Assembly (NCBI GenBank): GCA_009842375.1
Contig: VYFM01000346.1
Coordinates: 1 to 5,191 of the forward strand
Direction: 5' to 3'
Origin: Candidatus Poribacteria bacterium
Lineage (GTDB): Bacteria > Poribacteria > WGA-4E > WGA-3G
DNA length: 5,191 nucleotides
How positions within the stretch are numbered: the first letter of the stretch is position 1; each line of letters begins with the position of its first letter. Positions 1 to 5,191 of this stretch are shown here, one piece after another. The position numbers and the translations under genes are program-made. Below the pieces are notes generated by a model. It was not told where the DNA came from. It did no database searches and saw only the letters and a list, made by a program, of their open reading frames with translations.

Positions 1-2498
1 GGAAAGAACAGGAAGCATTCAAAATTCCAAACAATATTGAAACATTAGAGAAAAAACCGAAATTTTATGTACTCGGAATGTTTCCATACACTTCTGGAGC
101 AGGACTCCACATAGGGCATGCAAAAAACTACGTCCCTACAGATGTCCTCGCAAATTATAAGCGTATGCAAGGTTGTCACGTTATGCACCCTATGGGGTGG
201 GATGCTTTCGGACTGCCGACTGAAAGAACAGCAGTTCGTGAAAATGAACATCCTGCGCATATCACAAAACGGAATACTGAAACTTTCCAACAGCAGATAC
301 AACGAATTGGTCTCTCCTACGATTGGTCTCGCAAAATTGACACATCCCTTCCAGAATATTACAGATGGACACAATGGATATTCCTAAGACTCTATGAGAA
401 AAACTTAGCCTACCTTGCCGAAGTTCCGGTCAACTGGTGTCCTGCGTTAGGAACGGTCCTCTCCAATGAAGAGGTTAAAGATGGAAAATACGTTGAAACC
501 GGTGATCCAGTTGAACGCCGCCTTATGCACCAGTGGATGTTAAAAATAACAGTTTATGCTGATAGATTGTTGGAAGATTTAGATCTACTGGATTGGCCTG
601 ATGGACTCAAAGAGATGCAAAGGCATTGGATTGGTAAATCCGACGGTGCGGAAATTACTTTCGAAATAAAAGATAGTGAGGCAACGTTCACCGTTTTCAC
701 GACACGTCCCGATACACTTTTTGGTGCAACCTATTGTGTATTAGCACCAGAACATCCTCTCGTTTCAGAAATAACACAACCCGACGCTGCAGACAAAGTT
801 AATGCTTATGTCAACGATGCTGTCAACAAAACCGATCTCCAACGTACAGACCTTGCAACTGAAAAAACCGGTGTTTTCACTGGTGCTTATGCTATAAACC
901 CATGTAACAACCAACCTGTACCAATCTGGGTAGCAGATTATGTCCTAATGACTTACGGCACAGGGGCTATCATGGCTGTTCCGGGACACGATGAACGCGA
1001 TCATGAATTTGCCAAAACTTTTGATATACCTATCGTTGAGGTAATCAGCGGTGGGGAAAAGCCAATTGAAGAGGAGGCTTTTGAAGGTGACGGTGTATGT
1101 GTTAACTCAGATTTTCTCAACGGTTTGCACGTTGACGATGCAAAAGAGAAAATGATCGCTTGGCTTGAAAGTGAAAAGAGAGGAACTCGTCAGGTTCAGT
1201 ATCGTTTGAGGGATTGGCTTTTCTCAAGACAAAGATATTGGGGTGAACCTTTCCCACTTGCACATCTTGATGATGGATCTATTGTGCAAATTCCTGATGA
1301 TCAATTACCGGTAGAACTTCCACCAATTGATGCCTATAAACCAACAGAAGATGGTAAACCACCACTCGCTCGCGCCGATGAGTCATGGTTAAAGGTAAAA
1401 CTTCCTGATGGTCAGATCGCAACCAGAGAGACAAACATCATGCCTCAGTGGGCTGGCTCCTGTTGGTATTATCTCAGATTTTTAGATGCACACAATACAG
1501 ATGTCCCGTATGATGCTGCACTTGAAAAGTATTGGATGCCTGTAGACCAATACATGGGTGGTGCAGAACACGCTGTGCTACATCTGCTTTATGCTCGTTT
1601 TTGGCATAAAGTGCTTTACGACATCGGTTTAGTATCCACAAAAGAACCCTTCCATAAGCTACTTAACCAAGGCACTATTCTTGCTGAATCCTTCCAAGAT
1701 GATGCAGGGAAATACTATTATCCTCATGAAGTAGAAAGGGACAAACAAACAGCAATCGCAAAATCTACAGGTAAGCCGCTTCACGTGCAAATGGAAAAAA
1801 TGTCTAAATCTCGTTTTAATGTCATAAATACAAACGATGTTATTGACAAATATGGTGCTGATGCGTTACGACTTTATCTCATATTTATTGGACCAGTTAC
1901 CAAAAGCGCGCCATGGCAGGATGCTGGTGTTGAAGGTGTAAATGGATTCCTTCACCGTGTTTGGAGACTTGTTGTAAATCAACATAACAACGAACTAAAT
2001 GAAAAATTAACTGATGCTGCTGGCACTACAGAATCTGAACTCTGGCGTGAACTTCATAAGACTATCAAGCAAGTAACAGAAGATACTGAGTCTATTGACA
2101 AAATGAATACTGCTATTAGTCAAATGATGATTTTTGTCAATACTGCAACAAAGACAGAAACATTGCCGAAGGAAACAATAAAGATATTCCTTCATCTACT
2201 TGCACCTTATGCGCCACACATCGCACAAGAATTGTGGCACCGTCTCGGTGAAATAGGATTTATCGCACATGCTACTTGGCCCCAATACGACGAGAATGTC
2301 TTGGAAACTGCCACAATCACCATAGTCGCACAAGTAAATGGGAAACTTCGCAATCGCCTACAACTCCCCGCAGATGCTACTGACAAAGAGATAGAAGAAG
2401 CCGCACTTGCAGATGAACGGGTTCAACGTTTTATTGATGGAAAACCAATTCGGAAGGTAATCGTCGTACCGAATCGTCTTATTAACATCGTCGTTTAA
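1..2498 (+). CDS. leuS: Leucyl-tRNA synthetase, 5'-truncated by the window edge
   Basis: Cytoplasmic class I aminoacyl-tRNA synthetase that charges tRNA-Leu with leucine using ATP. The frame is open from base 3 to a TAA at 2496-2498, giving 831 visible codons; bacterial LeuRS is usually about 800-880 residues, so perhaps 15-30 N-terminal residues lie outside. The ATG at 78 is not the start: it falls inside the conserved FYVLGMFPYTSGAGLHIGH block, and the 25 codons before it read as LeuRS. Domains in order: Rossmann half with HIGH at 108-119; CP1 editing domain with the threonine-rich TTRPDTLFG at 699-725 and GTGAIMAVPGHDERD at 957-1001, so proofreading looks intact; leucine-specific insertion just before KMSKS at 1797-1811; helical anticodon-binding region at about 1890-2290; C-terminal tRNA-binding domain from about 2310 with AQVNGKLR and a VPNRLINIVV end. 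The ZN-1 module has lost most zinc cysteines (NWCPALGTVL form), as in many bacteria. No frameshift is seen. Identification is secure. Confidence 0.97.
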   Translation, partial: KEQEAFKIPNNIETLEKKPKFYVLGMFPYTSGAGLHIGHAKNYVPTDVLANYKRMQGCHVMHPMGWDAFGLPTERTAVRENEHPAHITKRNTETFQQQIQRIGLSYDWSRKIDTSLPEYYRWTQWIFLRLYEKNLAYLAEVPVNWCPALGTVLSNEEVKDGKYVETGDPVERRLMHQWMLKITVYADRLLEDLDLLDWPDGLKEMQRHWIGKSDGAEITFEIKDSEATFTVFTTRPDTLFGATYCVLAPEHPLVSEITQPDAADKVNAYVNDAVNKTDLQRTDLATEKTGVFTGAYAINPCNNQPVPIWVADYVLMTYGTGAIMAVPGHDERDHEFAKTFDIPIVEVISGGEKPIEEEAFEGDGVCVNSDFLNGLHVDDAKEKMIAWLESEKRGTRQVQYRLRDWLFSRQRYWGEPFPLAHLDDGSIVQIPDDQLPVELPPIDAYKPTEDGKPPLARADESWLKVKLPDGQIATRETNIMPQWAGSCWYYLRFLDAHNTDVPYDAALEKYWMPVDQYMGGAEHAVLHLLYARFWHKVLYDIGLVSTKEPFHKLLNQGTILAESFQDDAGKYYYPHEVERDKQTAIAKSTGKPLHVQMEKMSKSRFNVINTNDVIDKYGADALRLYLIFIGPVTKSAPWQDAGVEGVNGFLHRVWRLVVNQHNNELNEKLTDAAGTTESELWRELHKTIKQVTEDTESIDKMNTAISQMMIFVNTATKTETLPKETIKIFLHLLAPYAPHIAQELWHRLGEIGFIAHATWPQYDENVLETATITIVAQVNGKLRNRLQLPADATDKEIEEAALADERVQRFIDGKPIRKVIVVPNRLINIVV

Positions 2499-2536
2499 AT
2501 CCTGAAAACGTAGGTAGGGCATCACATTAGACCGTC

Positions 2537-2571
2537 TTGACATACTCACCATGCTAAAGCATGGCGATTCT
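2537..2571. repeat. Hairpin repeat, copy 1 (TGC-TAAA-GCA core)
   Basis: CCATGC (2549-2554) and GCATGG (2559-2564) form a 6-bp perfect stem closed by a TAAA loop. It is preceded by TTGACATACTCA and followed by CGATTCTTTT. Read on the minus strand (CTTTAGCATGG then TGAGTATGTCAA), it resembles the subterminal hairpin I remember from the right ends of IS200/IS605-type (TnpB or IscB) elements; this is an inference from memory. A related copy in the same orientation lies at 2952-2995. Because it sits 51 bp after the leuS stop and is followed by a T-rich run, it might also end leuS transcription, though the stem is short and the T run is interrupted. Confidence 0.55.
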
Positions 2572-2659
2572 TTTGAACCGCACTTTAGCAAGCGATTGTG
2601 GTATCAACGACCTTATTTAGAAAACCTAATAGGCAAACCAGGGACAAAGCCTCCGCCAA

Positions 2660-2693
2660 CAGTTGATGCCCCAACTGCACCTCATAAGGAGGT
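2660..2693. repeat. Two adjacent hairpins, the second hiding a Shine-Dalgarno-like sequence
   Basis: CAGTTG (2660-2665) pairs with CAACTG (2672-2677) across a 6-nt loop. One base later ACCTC (2679-2683) pairs with GAGGT (2689-2693) across the loop ATAAG. The second hairpin contains AAGGAGGT, a full match to the usual anti-Shine-Dalgarno tail, yet no start codon follows at translation distance; the next ATG is at 2729. The stems suggest RNA structure rather than a working ribosome binding site. Confidence 0.4.
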
Positions 2694-2805
2694 CTTAAGA
2701 ACGTTTTTTACACGTGATTTTGAACGAGATGAGTTTTTACACTTCTTTCTCTGAACGTGCAATAGATGTCAAAGACTTTAGCAGTATTGATCGCAAGGCT
2801 TGAAG

Positions 2806-2976
2806 ATGAAATGCGCGTGTGGCATTCCAATTGTAGTTGTTTCACTGCTTAGCTGTCTACCGCAACATCAACTACAACCAATGCCGACTGCTATAAAGAG
2901 TATAGCAAAGGCGTGTGAAAATGTCAAACGTTTACTTGAAATAAACTTTTGCGGTGTCTACACATCCCCGTGCTAA
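2806..2976 (+). CDS. Possible 56-residue small ORF with a lipobox-like start (weak)
   Basis: An ATG at 2806 opens a 56-codon frame ending at TAA 2974-2976. AAGG at 2794-2797 is a weak ribosome site 8 nt upstream. The N-terminus reads MKCACGIPIVVVSLLSC, a short basic start, a hydrophobic stretch and LLSC that could pass for a lipoprotein signal with Cys17 as the lipidated residue. The rest has no recognisable domain. Against it: the stop lies in the loop of the repeat hairpin at 2969-2982, two long inverted repeats fall inside it, five cysteines are unusual for a 56-residue lipoprotein, and a frame this long is expected by chance in 520 bp. I list it only because nothing else is a candidate gene here. 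Confidence 0.12.
   Translation: MKCACGIPIVVVSLLSCLPQHQLQPMPTAIKSIAKACENVKRLLEINFCGVYTSPC
2831..2877. repeat. 9-bp perfect inverted repeat
   Basis: TTGTAGTTG (2831-2839) is the exact reverse complement of CAACTACAA (2869-2877), with 29 nt between the arms. It could form the base of a larger stem-loop in RNA. No known operator or riboswitch was recognised. Confidence 0.45.
2889..2907. repeat. 7-bp inverted repeat, operator-like or small hairpin
   Basis: TGCTATA (2889-2895) and TATAGCA (2901-2907) are perfect reverse complements around AAGAG. The size and symmetry would fit either a dimeric repressor site upstream of the PD40 gene or a small RNA hairpin. No factor can be named from sequence. 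Confidence 0.35.
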
Positions 2977-2995
2977 AGCACGAAGTTTGACACCG
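2952..2995 (+). repeat. Nested hairpin, copy 2 of the TGC-TAAA-GCA repeat, in the PD40 leader
   Basis: An outer 7-bp stem pairs CGGTGTC (2952-2958) with GACACCG (2989-2995). Inside it CGTGC (2969-2973) pairs with GCACG (2978-2982) around TAAA. The core and its left flank (ACACATCCCC compared with ACATACTCACC) resemble the hairpin at 2549-2564 in the same orientation. It ends 24 bp before the PD40 start codon, so it may lie in the mRNA leader and influence translation. Its right arm ACACC could instead pair with GGTGT over the ribosome site at 3011-3015. Confidence 0.5.
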
Positions 2996-3007
2996 AAGAT
3001 GAGATAA

Positions 3008-3012
3008 AGAGG
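3008..3012 (+). promoter_or_regulatory. Ribosome binding site of the PD40 gene
   Basis: AGAGG lies 7 nt before the ATG at 3020 and supports that start. It overlaps GGTGT (3011-3015), which is complementary to ACACC in the upstream hairpin arm. I could not find a convincing -35/-10 pair for this gene. Confidence 0.7.
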
Positions 3013-3019
3013 TGTATTT

Positions 3020-4042
3020 ATGTGGATAAAATATACGATTAGTGTGTTAGTATTAGTTGCCTCAATAAACGGAATTGGATTTGCCGAAGATAGTTCAGGT
3101 AGATTGGTCTTTACCGTCCGTGAACCGTTATTGCATGAGGACGGTTTCCGTGCTGCAACACGCACACTACAAAAAGGTCGTGATACATCCAATTGGTGGG
3201 AATTCCATCAATTTAACATCTGTACGATAAATCCAGACGGAACGGATTTCCAACGACTCACTGATGATAACGTTTCGCGTAAACCCAGATGGTCACCAGA
3301 TAAGGAACGAATCGCATACATCACCGGGTTGAATCAGGATAAGTCCCTTTATGTTATGTGGGCTGATGGTTCTAAAAAAAAGCAACTGCTGAGAAGAAAG
3401 TATAACATTCACGACTTCTGGTGGTCTCCAGCAAGTAATGCCATTCTCGTTGTAGTGGAAATTGACCGACCAAAAGATCGCTTGGAAAATTGGGAGGTAA
3501 CGGTGGATGGAAAAATAAAGCGATGGCGGACAATGCAATGGGCAAAAGGATGGTTACATTGGGATGTGAAAGGTGAAAAAGTTAAAACCCCTCACAGAAG
3601 ATTAGCTGAAATATTACCGCAGGGGACGCAATGGCCCGAATGGTCACCAAACAAAGAATGGATTGCATTTAAAACCGATGGTCTTCTTGCCATAGCAGAA
3701 CCAGATGTCGTCAGTATGGGTAGATCGTGGTTTCTGCAACTCAACGAACCACCATGTGATAGTATTGAGGAGTGGTCTCCCGATGGAAAGCACGTCCTGT
3801 TTTATACTTCAGGTGATATATGTGTCGCAACAGTTGAGAAGGGCAAATTCGTAAGTTATCAAAATCTAAGTTTTTACCGGGGTCGTGATGCAACATGGAA
3901 CCCAGACGGAACTAAGATTGCCTTTATCGGTGGTAATAAGGATGGAAGACGCACAAGTGAAATCTTCATATTAGATGTTGAAACCAGCAATATGCAGCAA
4001 ATTACCTCAACAAATTACGAATTCTTTGATTTACACTGGTAA
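3020..4042 (+). CDS. Secreted PD40/TolB-like beta-propeller protein
   Basis: 340 residues. Residues 1-22 look like a Sec signal peptide: a short basic start (MWIK), a hydrophobic core, and a likely cut after GFA22 before EDSSG. The mature part has PD40 (WD40-like) blades marked by the W-S/N-P motif at residues 91 (WSPDKERIAY), 135 (WSPAS), 208 (WSPN), 252 (WSPDGKHVLF) and 293 (WNPDGTKIAF). Spacing is 41-47 residues except for one 73-residue gap at 135-208, which may hide a degenerate blade or an insertion rich in W and K. INPDGTDFQRLT at 70-81 and a C-terminal ILDVETSNMQQIT strand are typical TolB-repeat text, and the protein ends in FDLHW, the start of what would be the next motif. PD40 domains usually mediate protein or sugar binding; no catalytic domain is attached. 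The exact role is unknown, and it is not the true TolB of a Tol-Pal operon because no tol or pal genes adjoin. The start is supported by AGAGG at 3008; tandem stops TAA TGA close it. Confidence 0.88.
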   Translation: MWIKYTISVLVLVASINGIGFAEDSSGRLVFTVREPLLHEDGFRAATRTLQKGRDTSNWWEFHQFNICTINPDGTDFQRLTDDNVSRKPRWSPDKERIAYITGLNQDKSLYVMWADGSKKKQLLRRKYNIHDFWWSPASNAILVVVEIDRPKDRLENWEVTVDGKIKRWRTMQWAKGWLHWDVKGEKVKTPHRRLAEILPQGTQWPEWSPNKEWIAFKTDGLLAIAEPDVVSMGRSWFLQLNEPPCDSIEEWSPDGKHVLFYTSGDICVATVEKGKFVSYQNLSFYRGRDATWNPDGTKIAFIGGNKDGRRTSEIFILDVETSNMQQITSTNYEFFDLHW

Positions 4043-4116
4043 TGAATGTTCCATTAGTCGTCACAATCACTGAATTGTTTCAATCATGAATATTTATAGT
4101 GAAATCCAAAAATATA

Positions 4117-4231
4117 TGCACACTTTTGGTCTGTAGGACTTAAACCGACCTATTGGACTGTGCCGTAGCACAAACTTTCCAGTTTGTGCAGCGTGTTCGC
4201 AACCTAACAGGTTACGCTACAATTGTGTGCA
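4117..4231. repeat. Palindromic, cloverleaf-like element of about 115 bp
   Basis: It lies between two convergent genes. Outer arms TGCACACTTTTG (4117-4128) and CAATTGTGTGCA (4220-4231) are complementary at 10 of 12 positions. Within, GTAGC (4165-4169) matches GCTAC (4216-4220). Two hairpins sit inside: GCACAAACT/AGTTTGTGC with loop TTCC (4168-4189, 9 bp perfect) and CGCAACCT/AGGTTACG with loop AAC (4198-4216, 7 of 8 pairs). A short GGTC/GACC pair at 4128-4150 gives a possible third arm. The stems share edge bases, so not all can form at once. It looks like a dispersed palindromic (REP/MITE-like) repeat; it may also end transcription from both sides, though no T-run follows the stems. No target-site duplication was found. 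The remaining intergenic bases, 4043-4116 and 4232-4267, show nothing clear. Confidence 0.6.
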
Positions 4232-4267
4232 AGTAATTATGGTGTCCACTATAAGAAACAACCACGA

Positions 4268-4996
4268 CTAACTGCTTCGCCTCGGTACTTGTTGAATAAT
4301 CCGATCAGCCAACTTTGAGAAAGGCAGACTTTGAAGGAAAACAGTACCTGTACCTTCAAGAGTCGCAAGGAAAAGTCCTTCTCCACCAAAAAACATTGAC
4401 TTTAAACCTTTGATCCTTTCAATGTTATATGTTATTCCTGAGGTAAATGCTACGAGACAACCAGTGTCAATACGTAGAGTCTCGTTACTAAGTTCCTTCT
4501 GAATTACTGTCCCACCAGCATGTATAAATGCCATACCATCACCACAAAGCAGCTGTAAGATAAATCCTTCGCCTCCAAAGAAGCCAGCACCCAATCTTTT
4601 TGAAAAAGCAATGCTTAGTTCTGTTCCCAGCGCAGCACAGAGAAATGCATCCTTTTGGCAGGTTAACTCTCCTCCCATTTGTTCCAGATCAATAGGAATA
4701 ATATGACCTGGATAAGGCGCAGCGAAAGCAACGCGTCTTTTGTCGTTGCTTGTGTTCGAAAAATGAGTCATGAACAGGGATTCACCAGTCAGTGCTCGTT
4801 TACCAGCACTGAGGAACTTACCCATCAAACCATCATCACCAGTGCCATCACCCATCTTAGCCTCAAATGTAATATCCTCTTCCATCCAGTTCATTGCACC
4901 CGCTTCCGCAACGATTGTCTCTCCCCTATCAAGTTCTACTTCAACGACCTGTATATCTTTTCCAATTATTTCGTAATCTATTTCGTGGCTTTGCAT
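4268..4996 (-). CDS. AIM24/TIGR00266-family protein
   Basis: 242 residues, with the pattern of the TIGR00266/AIM24 (formerly DUF124) family: an N-terminal beta-rich segment with EVELDRGETIVAEAGAM (residues 19-35) followed by W-M; a glycine-rich linker at 49-59; KRALTGESLFMTHFSN at 66-81; GGEGFILQL at 141-149; AGGTVI at 160-165; and a second FFGGEGLFLATLEG near 212-225, ending with LPFSKLADRI. Relatives form all-beta barrel-like folds; the bacterial function is not established, and the yeast namesake is a mitochondrial inner-membrane protein. No signal peptide or membrane segment is seen, so it is probably cytoplasmic. It stops at PRRSS soon after LADRI, without the glycine-rich tail many relatives carry. 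The start is supported by GAGG 7 nt upstream. It is convergent with the PD40 gene and appears monocistronic within the window. Confidence 0.9.
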   Translation of the reverse strand: MQSHEIDYEIIGKDIQVVEVELDRGETIVAEAGAMNWMEEDITFEAKMGDGTGDDGLMGKFLSAGKRALTGESLFMTHFSNTSNDKRRVAFAAPYPGHIIPIDLEQMGGELTCQKDAFLCAALGTELSIAFSKRLGAGFFGGEGFILQLLCGDGMAFIHAGGTVIQKELSNETLRIDTGCLVAFTSGITYNIERIKGLKSMFFGGEGLFLATLEGTGTVFLQSLPFSKLADRIIQQVPRRSS

Positions 4997-5003
4997 GTTT
5001 ATT

Positions 5004-5007
5004 CCTC
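5004..5007 (-). promoter_or_regulatory. Ribosome binding site of the AIM24-family gene
   Basis: On the minus strand GAGG lies 7 nt before the ATG at 4994-4996 (GAGGAATAAACATG) and decides that start. Confidence 0.65.
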
Positions 5008-5031
5008 ACATCATTTAATCTACATTTTCAT

Positions 5032-5070
5032 TTAACTGAAATTTATATTTTTGGATATACTGTTATTCAT
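5032..5070 (-). other. Possible 12-codon leader ORF upstream of the AIM24-family gene (weak)
   Basis: On the minus strand ATG at 5068-5070 opens MNNSISKNINFS and stops at TAA (5032-5034), 35 bp before the AIM24-family start. AGGAG lies 10 nt upstream of this ATG. It would sit inside the leader transcribed from the promoter candidate at 5092-5120. There is no run of regulatory codons and no clear attenuator, so chance is a good explanation. Confidence 0.15.
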
Positions 5071-5091
5071 CCCTTATAAACTCCTGATGTA

Positions 5092-5120
5092 ATAATACCA
5101 TATCTCATTGAATGTCGCAA
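5092..5120 (-). promoter_or_regulatory. Sigma-70-like promoter candidate for the AIM24-family gene
   Basis: Reading the minus strand, TTGCGA (5115-5120) is a 4-of-6 match to the -35 consensus and TATTAT (5092-5097) a 5-of-6 match to the -10 consensus, separated by exactly 17 nt. Transcription would start near 5085 and give a leader of about 90 nt. It assumes a conventional housekeeping sigma factor. AT-rich DNA produces such matches by chance, but spacing and orientation are right. Confidence 0.5.
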
Positions 5121-5147
5121 TGCAAATTAGAAGCTCAGGCAAATACA

Positions 5148-5168
5148 TACTGATATATAAAATCAGTA
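5148..5168. repeat. 7-bp inverted repeat near the window end
   Basis: TACTGAT (5148-5154) and ATCAGTA (5162-5168) pair around a 7-nt AT loop. It lies upstream of the promoter candidate and could be a weak terminator of a gene beyond the window or an operator; there is no clean T-run. Nothing else is seen in 5121-5191. Confidence 0.3.
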
Positions 5169-5191
5169 ACCTTAACGTATAGTCTGTATGG

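Larger units (their letters stand above)
2499..3019. other. Intergenic region rich in inverted repeats, no convincing gene
   Basis: About 520 bp lie between leuS and the PD40 gene. No reading frame here resembles a known protein family to me. The stretch is dense in perfect short inverted repeats: 2549-2564, 2660-2677, 2679-2693, 2831-2877, 2889-2907, and a nested pair at 2952-2995. The octamer TGCTAAAG occurs at 2552 and 2971, and its complement CTTTAGCA at 2583 and 2776. A nonamer TTTTTACAC is repeated at 2705-2713 and 2734-2742. This arrangement suggests a remnant or non-autonomous mobile element, or a structured RNA; it could also be ordinary 3'/5' UTR with accidental palindromes. No transposase, TnpB or IscB coding sequence is visible on either strand. 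Confidence 0.6.

Noticed and set aside
2549..2575. Rho-independent terminator of leuS
   Set aside because: The stem is only 6 bp and the following CGATTCTTTT is an interrupted T tract. It is possible but not strong enough for a terminator call, and the repeat reading explains it better.
2551..2754. 67-codon + strand frame with a proline-rich middle (KPGTKPPPTVDAPTAPHK)
   Set aside because: Its ATG lies inside the stem of the repeat hairpin, has no ribosome binding site, and the frame runs through three stem-loops. I recognise no domain. It is more likely a by-product of a structured or repetitive element than a gene, though conservation in relatives could change that.
2936..2963. Promoter for the PD40 gene (TTGAAA, 17 nt, TACACA)
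   Set aside because: Only the -35 half is good; TACACA matches the -10 consensus at 3 of 6 positions and falls inside the hairpin region.
2552..2980. CRISPR-like repeat array from the recurring TGCTAAAGCA
   Set aside because: Only two direct copies about 420 bp apart, with no regular spacers and no cas genes.
2530..3000. Remnant of a tnpB or iscB gene
   Set aside because: Neither strand shows RuvC, HNH or zinc-ribbon text in any frame. Only the end-like hairpins point to such elements, so no coding remnant is called.
4117..4231. tRNA gene
   Set aside because: The cloverleaf-like pairing lacks the T-loop GTTCRA and D-loop features, an acceptor stem of proper length and an anticodon arm with 7-nt loop; it is also too long.
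4679..5079. Overlapping + strand frames opposite the AIM24-family gene
   Set aside because: They are antisense to a well-recognised protein family, lack ribosome sites and have no recognisable content.

Overview
The window holds three protein genes with AT-leaning base composition. They are a leucyl-tRNA synthetase gene whose 5' end is cut off by the window edge (leuS, + strand), a secreted PD40/TolB-type beta-propeller protein (+ strand), and an AIM24/TIGR00266-family protein (- strand). All three have bacterial hallmarks: Shine-Dalgarno sites on the second and third, a bacterial-type LeuRS with its C-terminal domain, and a Sec-type signal peptide. The mix of a PD40 protein with intergenic regions full of dispersed-looking hairpins reminds me of Candidatus Poribacteria and similar uncultured, repeat-rich bacteria. 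That is an impression from memory, not a demonstrated assignment.

Layout. Bases 1-2498 are leuS, open to the left edge. Bases 2499-3019 (about 520 bp) hold no convincing gene but contain many inverted repeats. Two similar hairpins with a TGC-TAAA-GCA core lie in the same orientation near 2549-2564 and 2969-2982. Two inverted copies of the same octamer (CTTTAGCA) lie between them, along with four other stems. I read this as a decayed or non-autonomous mobile-element remnant, or a structured RNA, but no transposase or nuclease gene is visible. Bases 3020-4042 are the PD40 gene, with a clear ribosome binding site and a nested hairpin just upstream. Bases 4043-4267 separate two convergent genes and contain a compact palindromic element of about 115 bp (4117-4231) that can be drawn as a cloverleaf. 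Bases 4268-4996 (minus) are the AIM24-family gene. Its upstream region (4997-5191) has a good sigma-70-like promoter candidate at 5092-5120 and a tiny leader ORF.

The genes do not form an obvious pathway. leuS is housekeeping; the PD40 protein is probably exported; the AIM24-like protein has no firmly known bacterial role. leuS and the PD40 gene share a strand, but 521 bp of structured sequence separates them, so they are probably not one tight operon. I found no CRISPR array, tRNA, rRNA or intact transposase. The parts most worth a second look are the two palindrome-rich intergenic regions.
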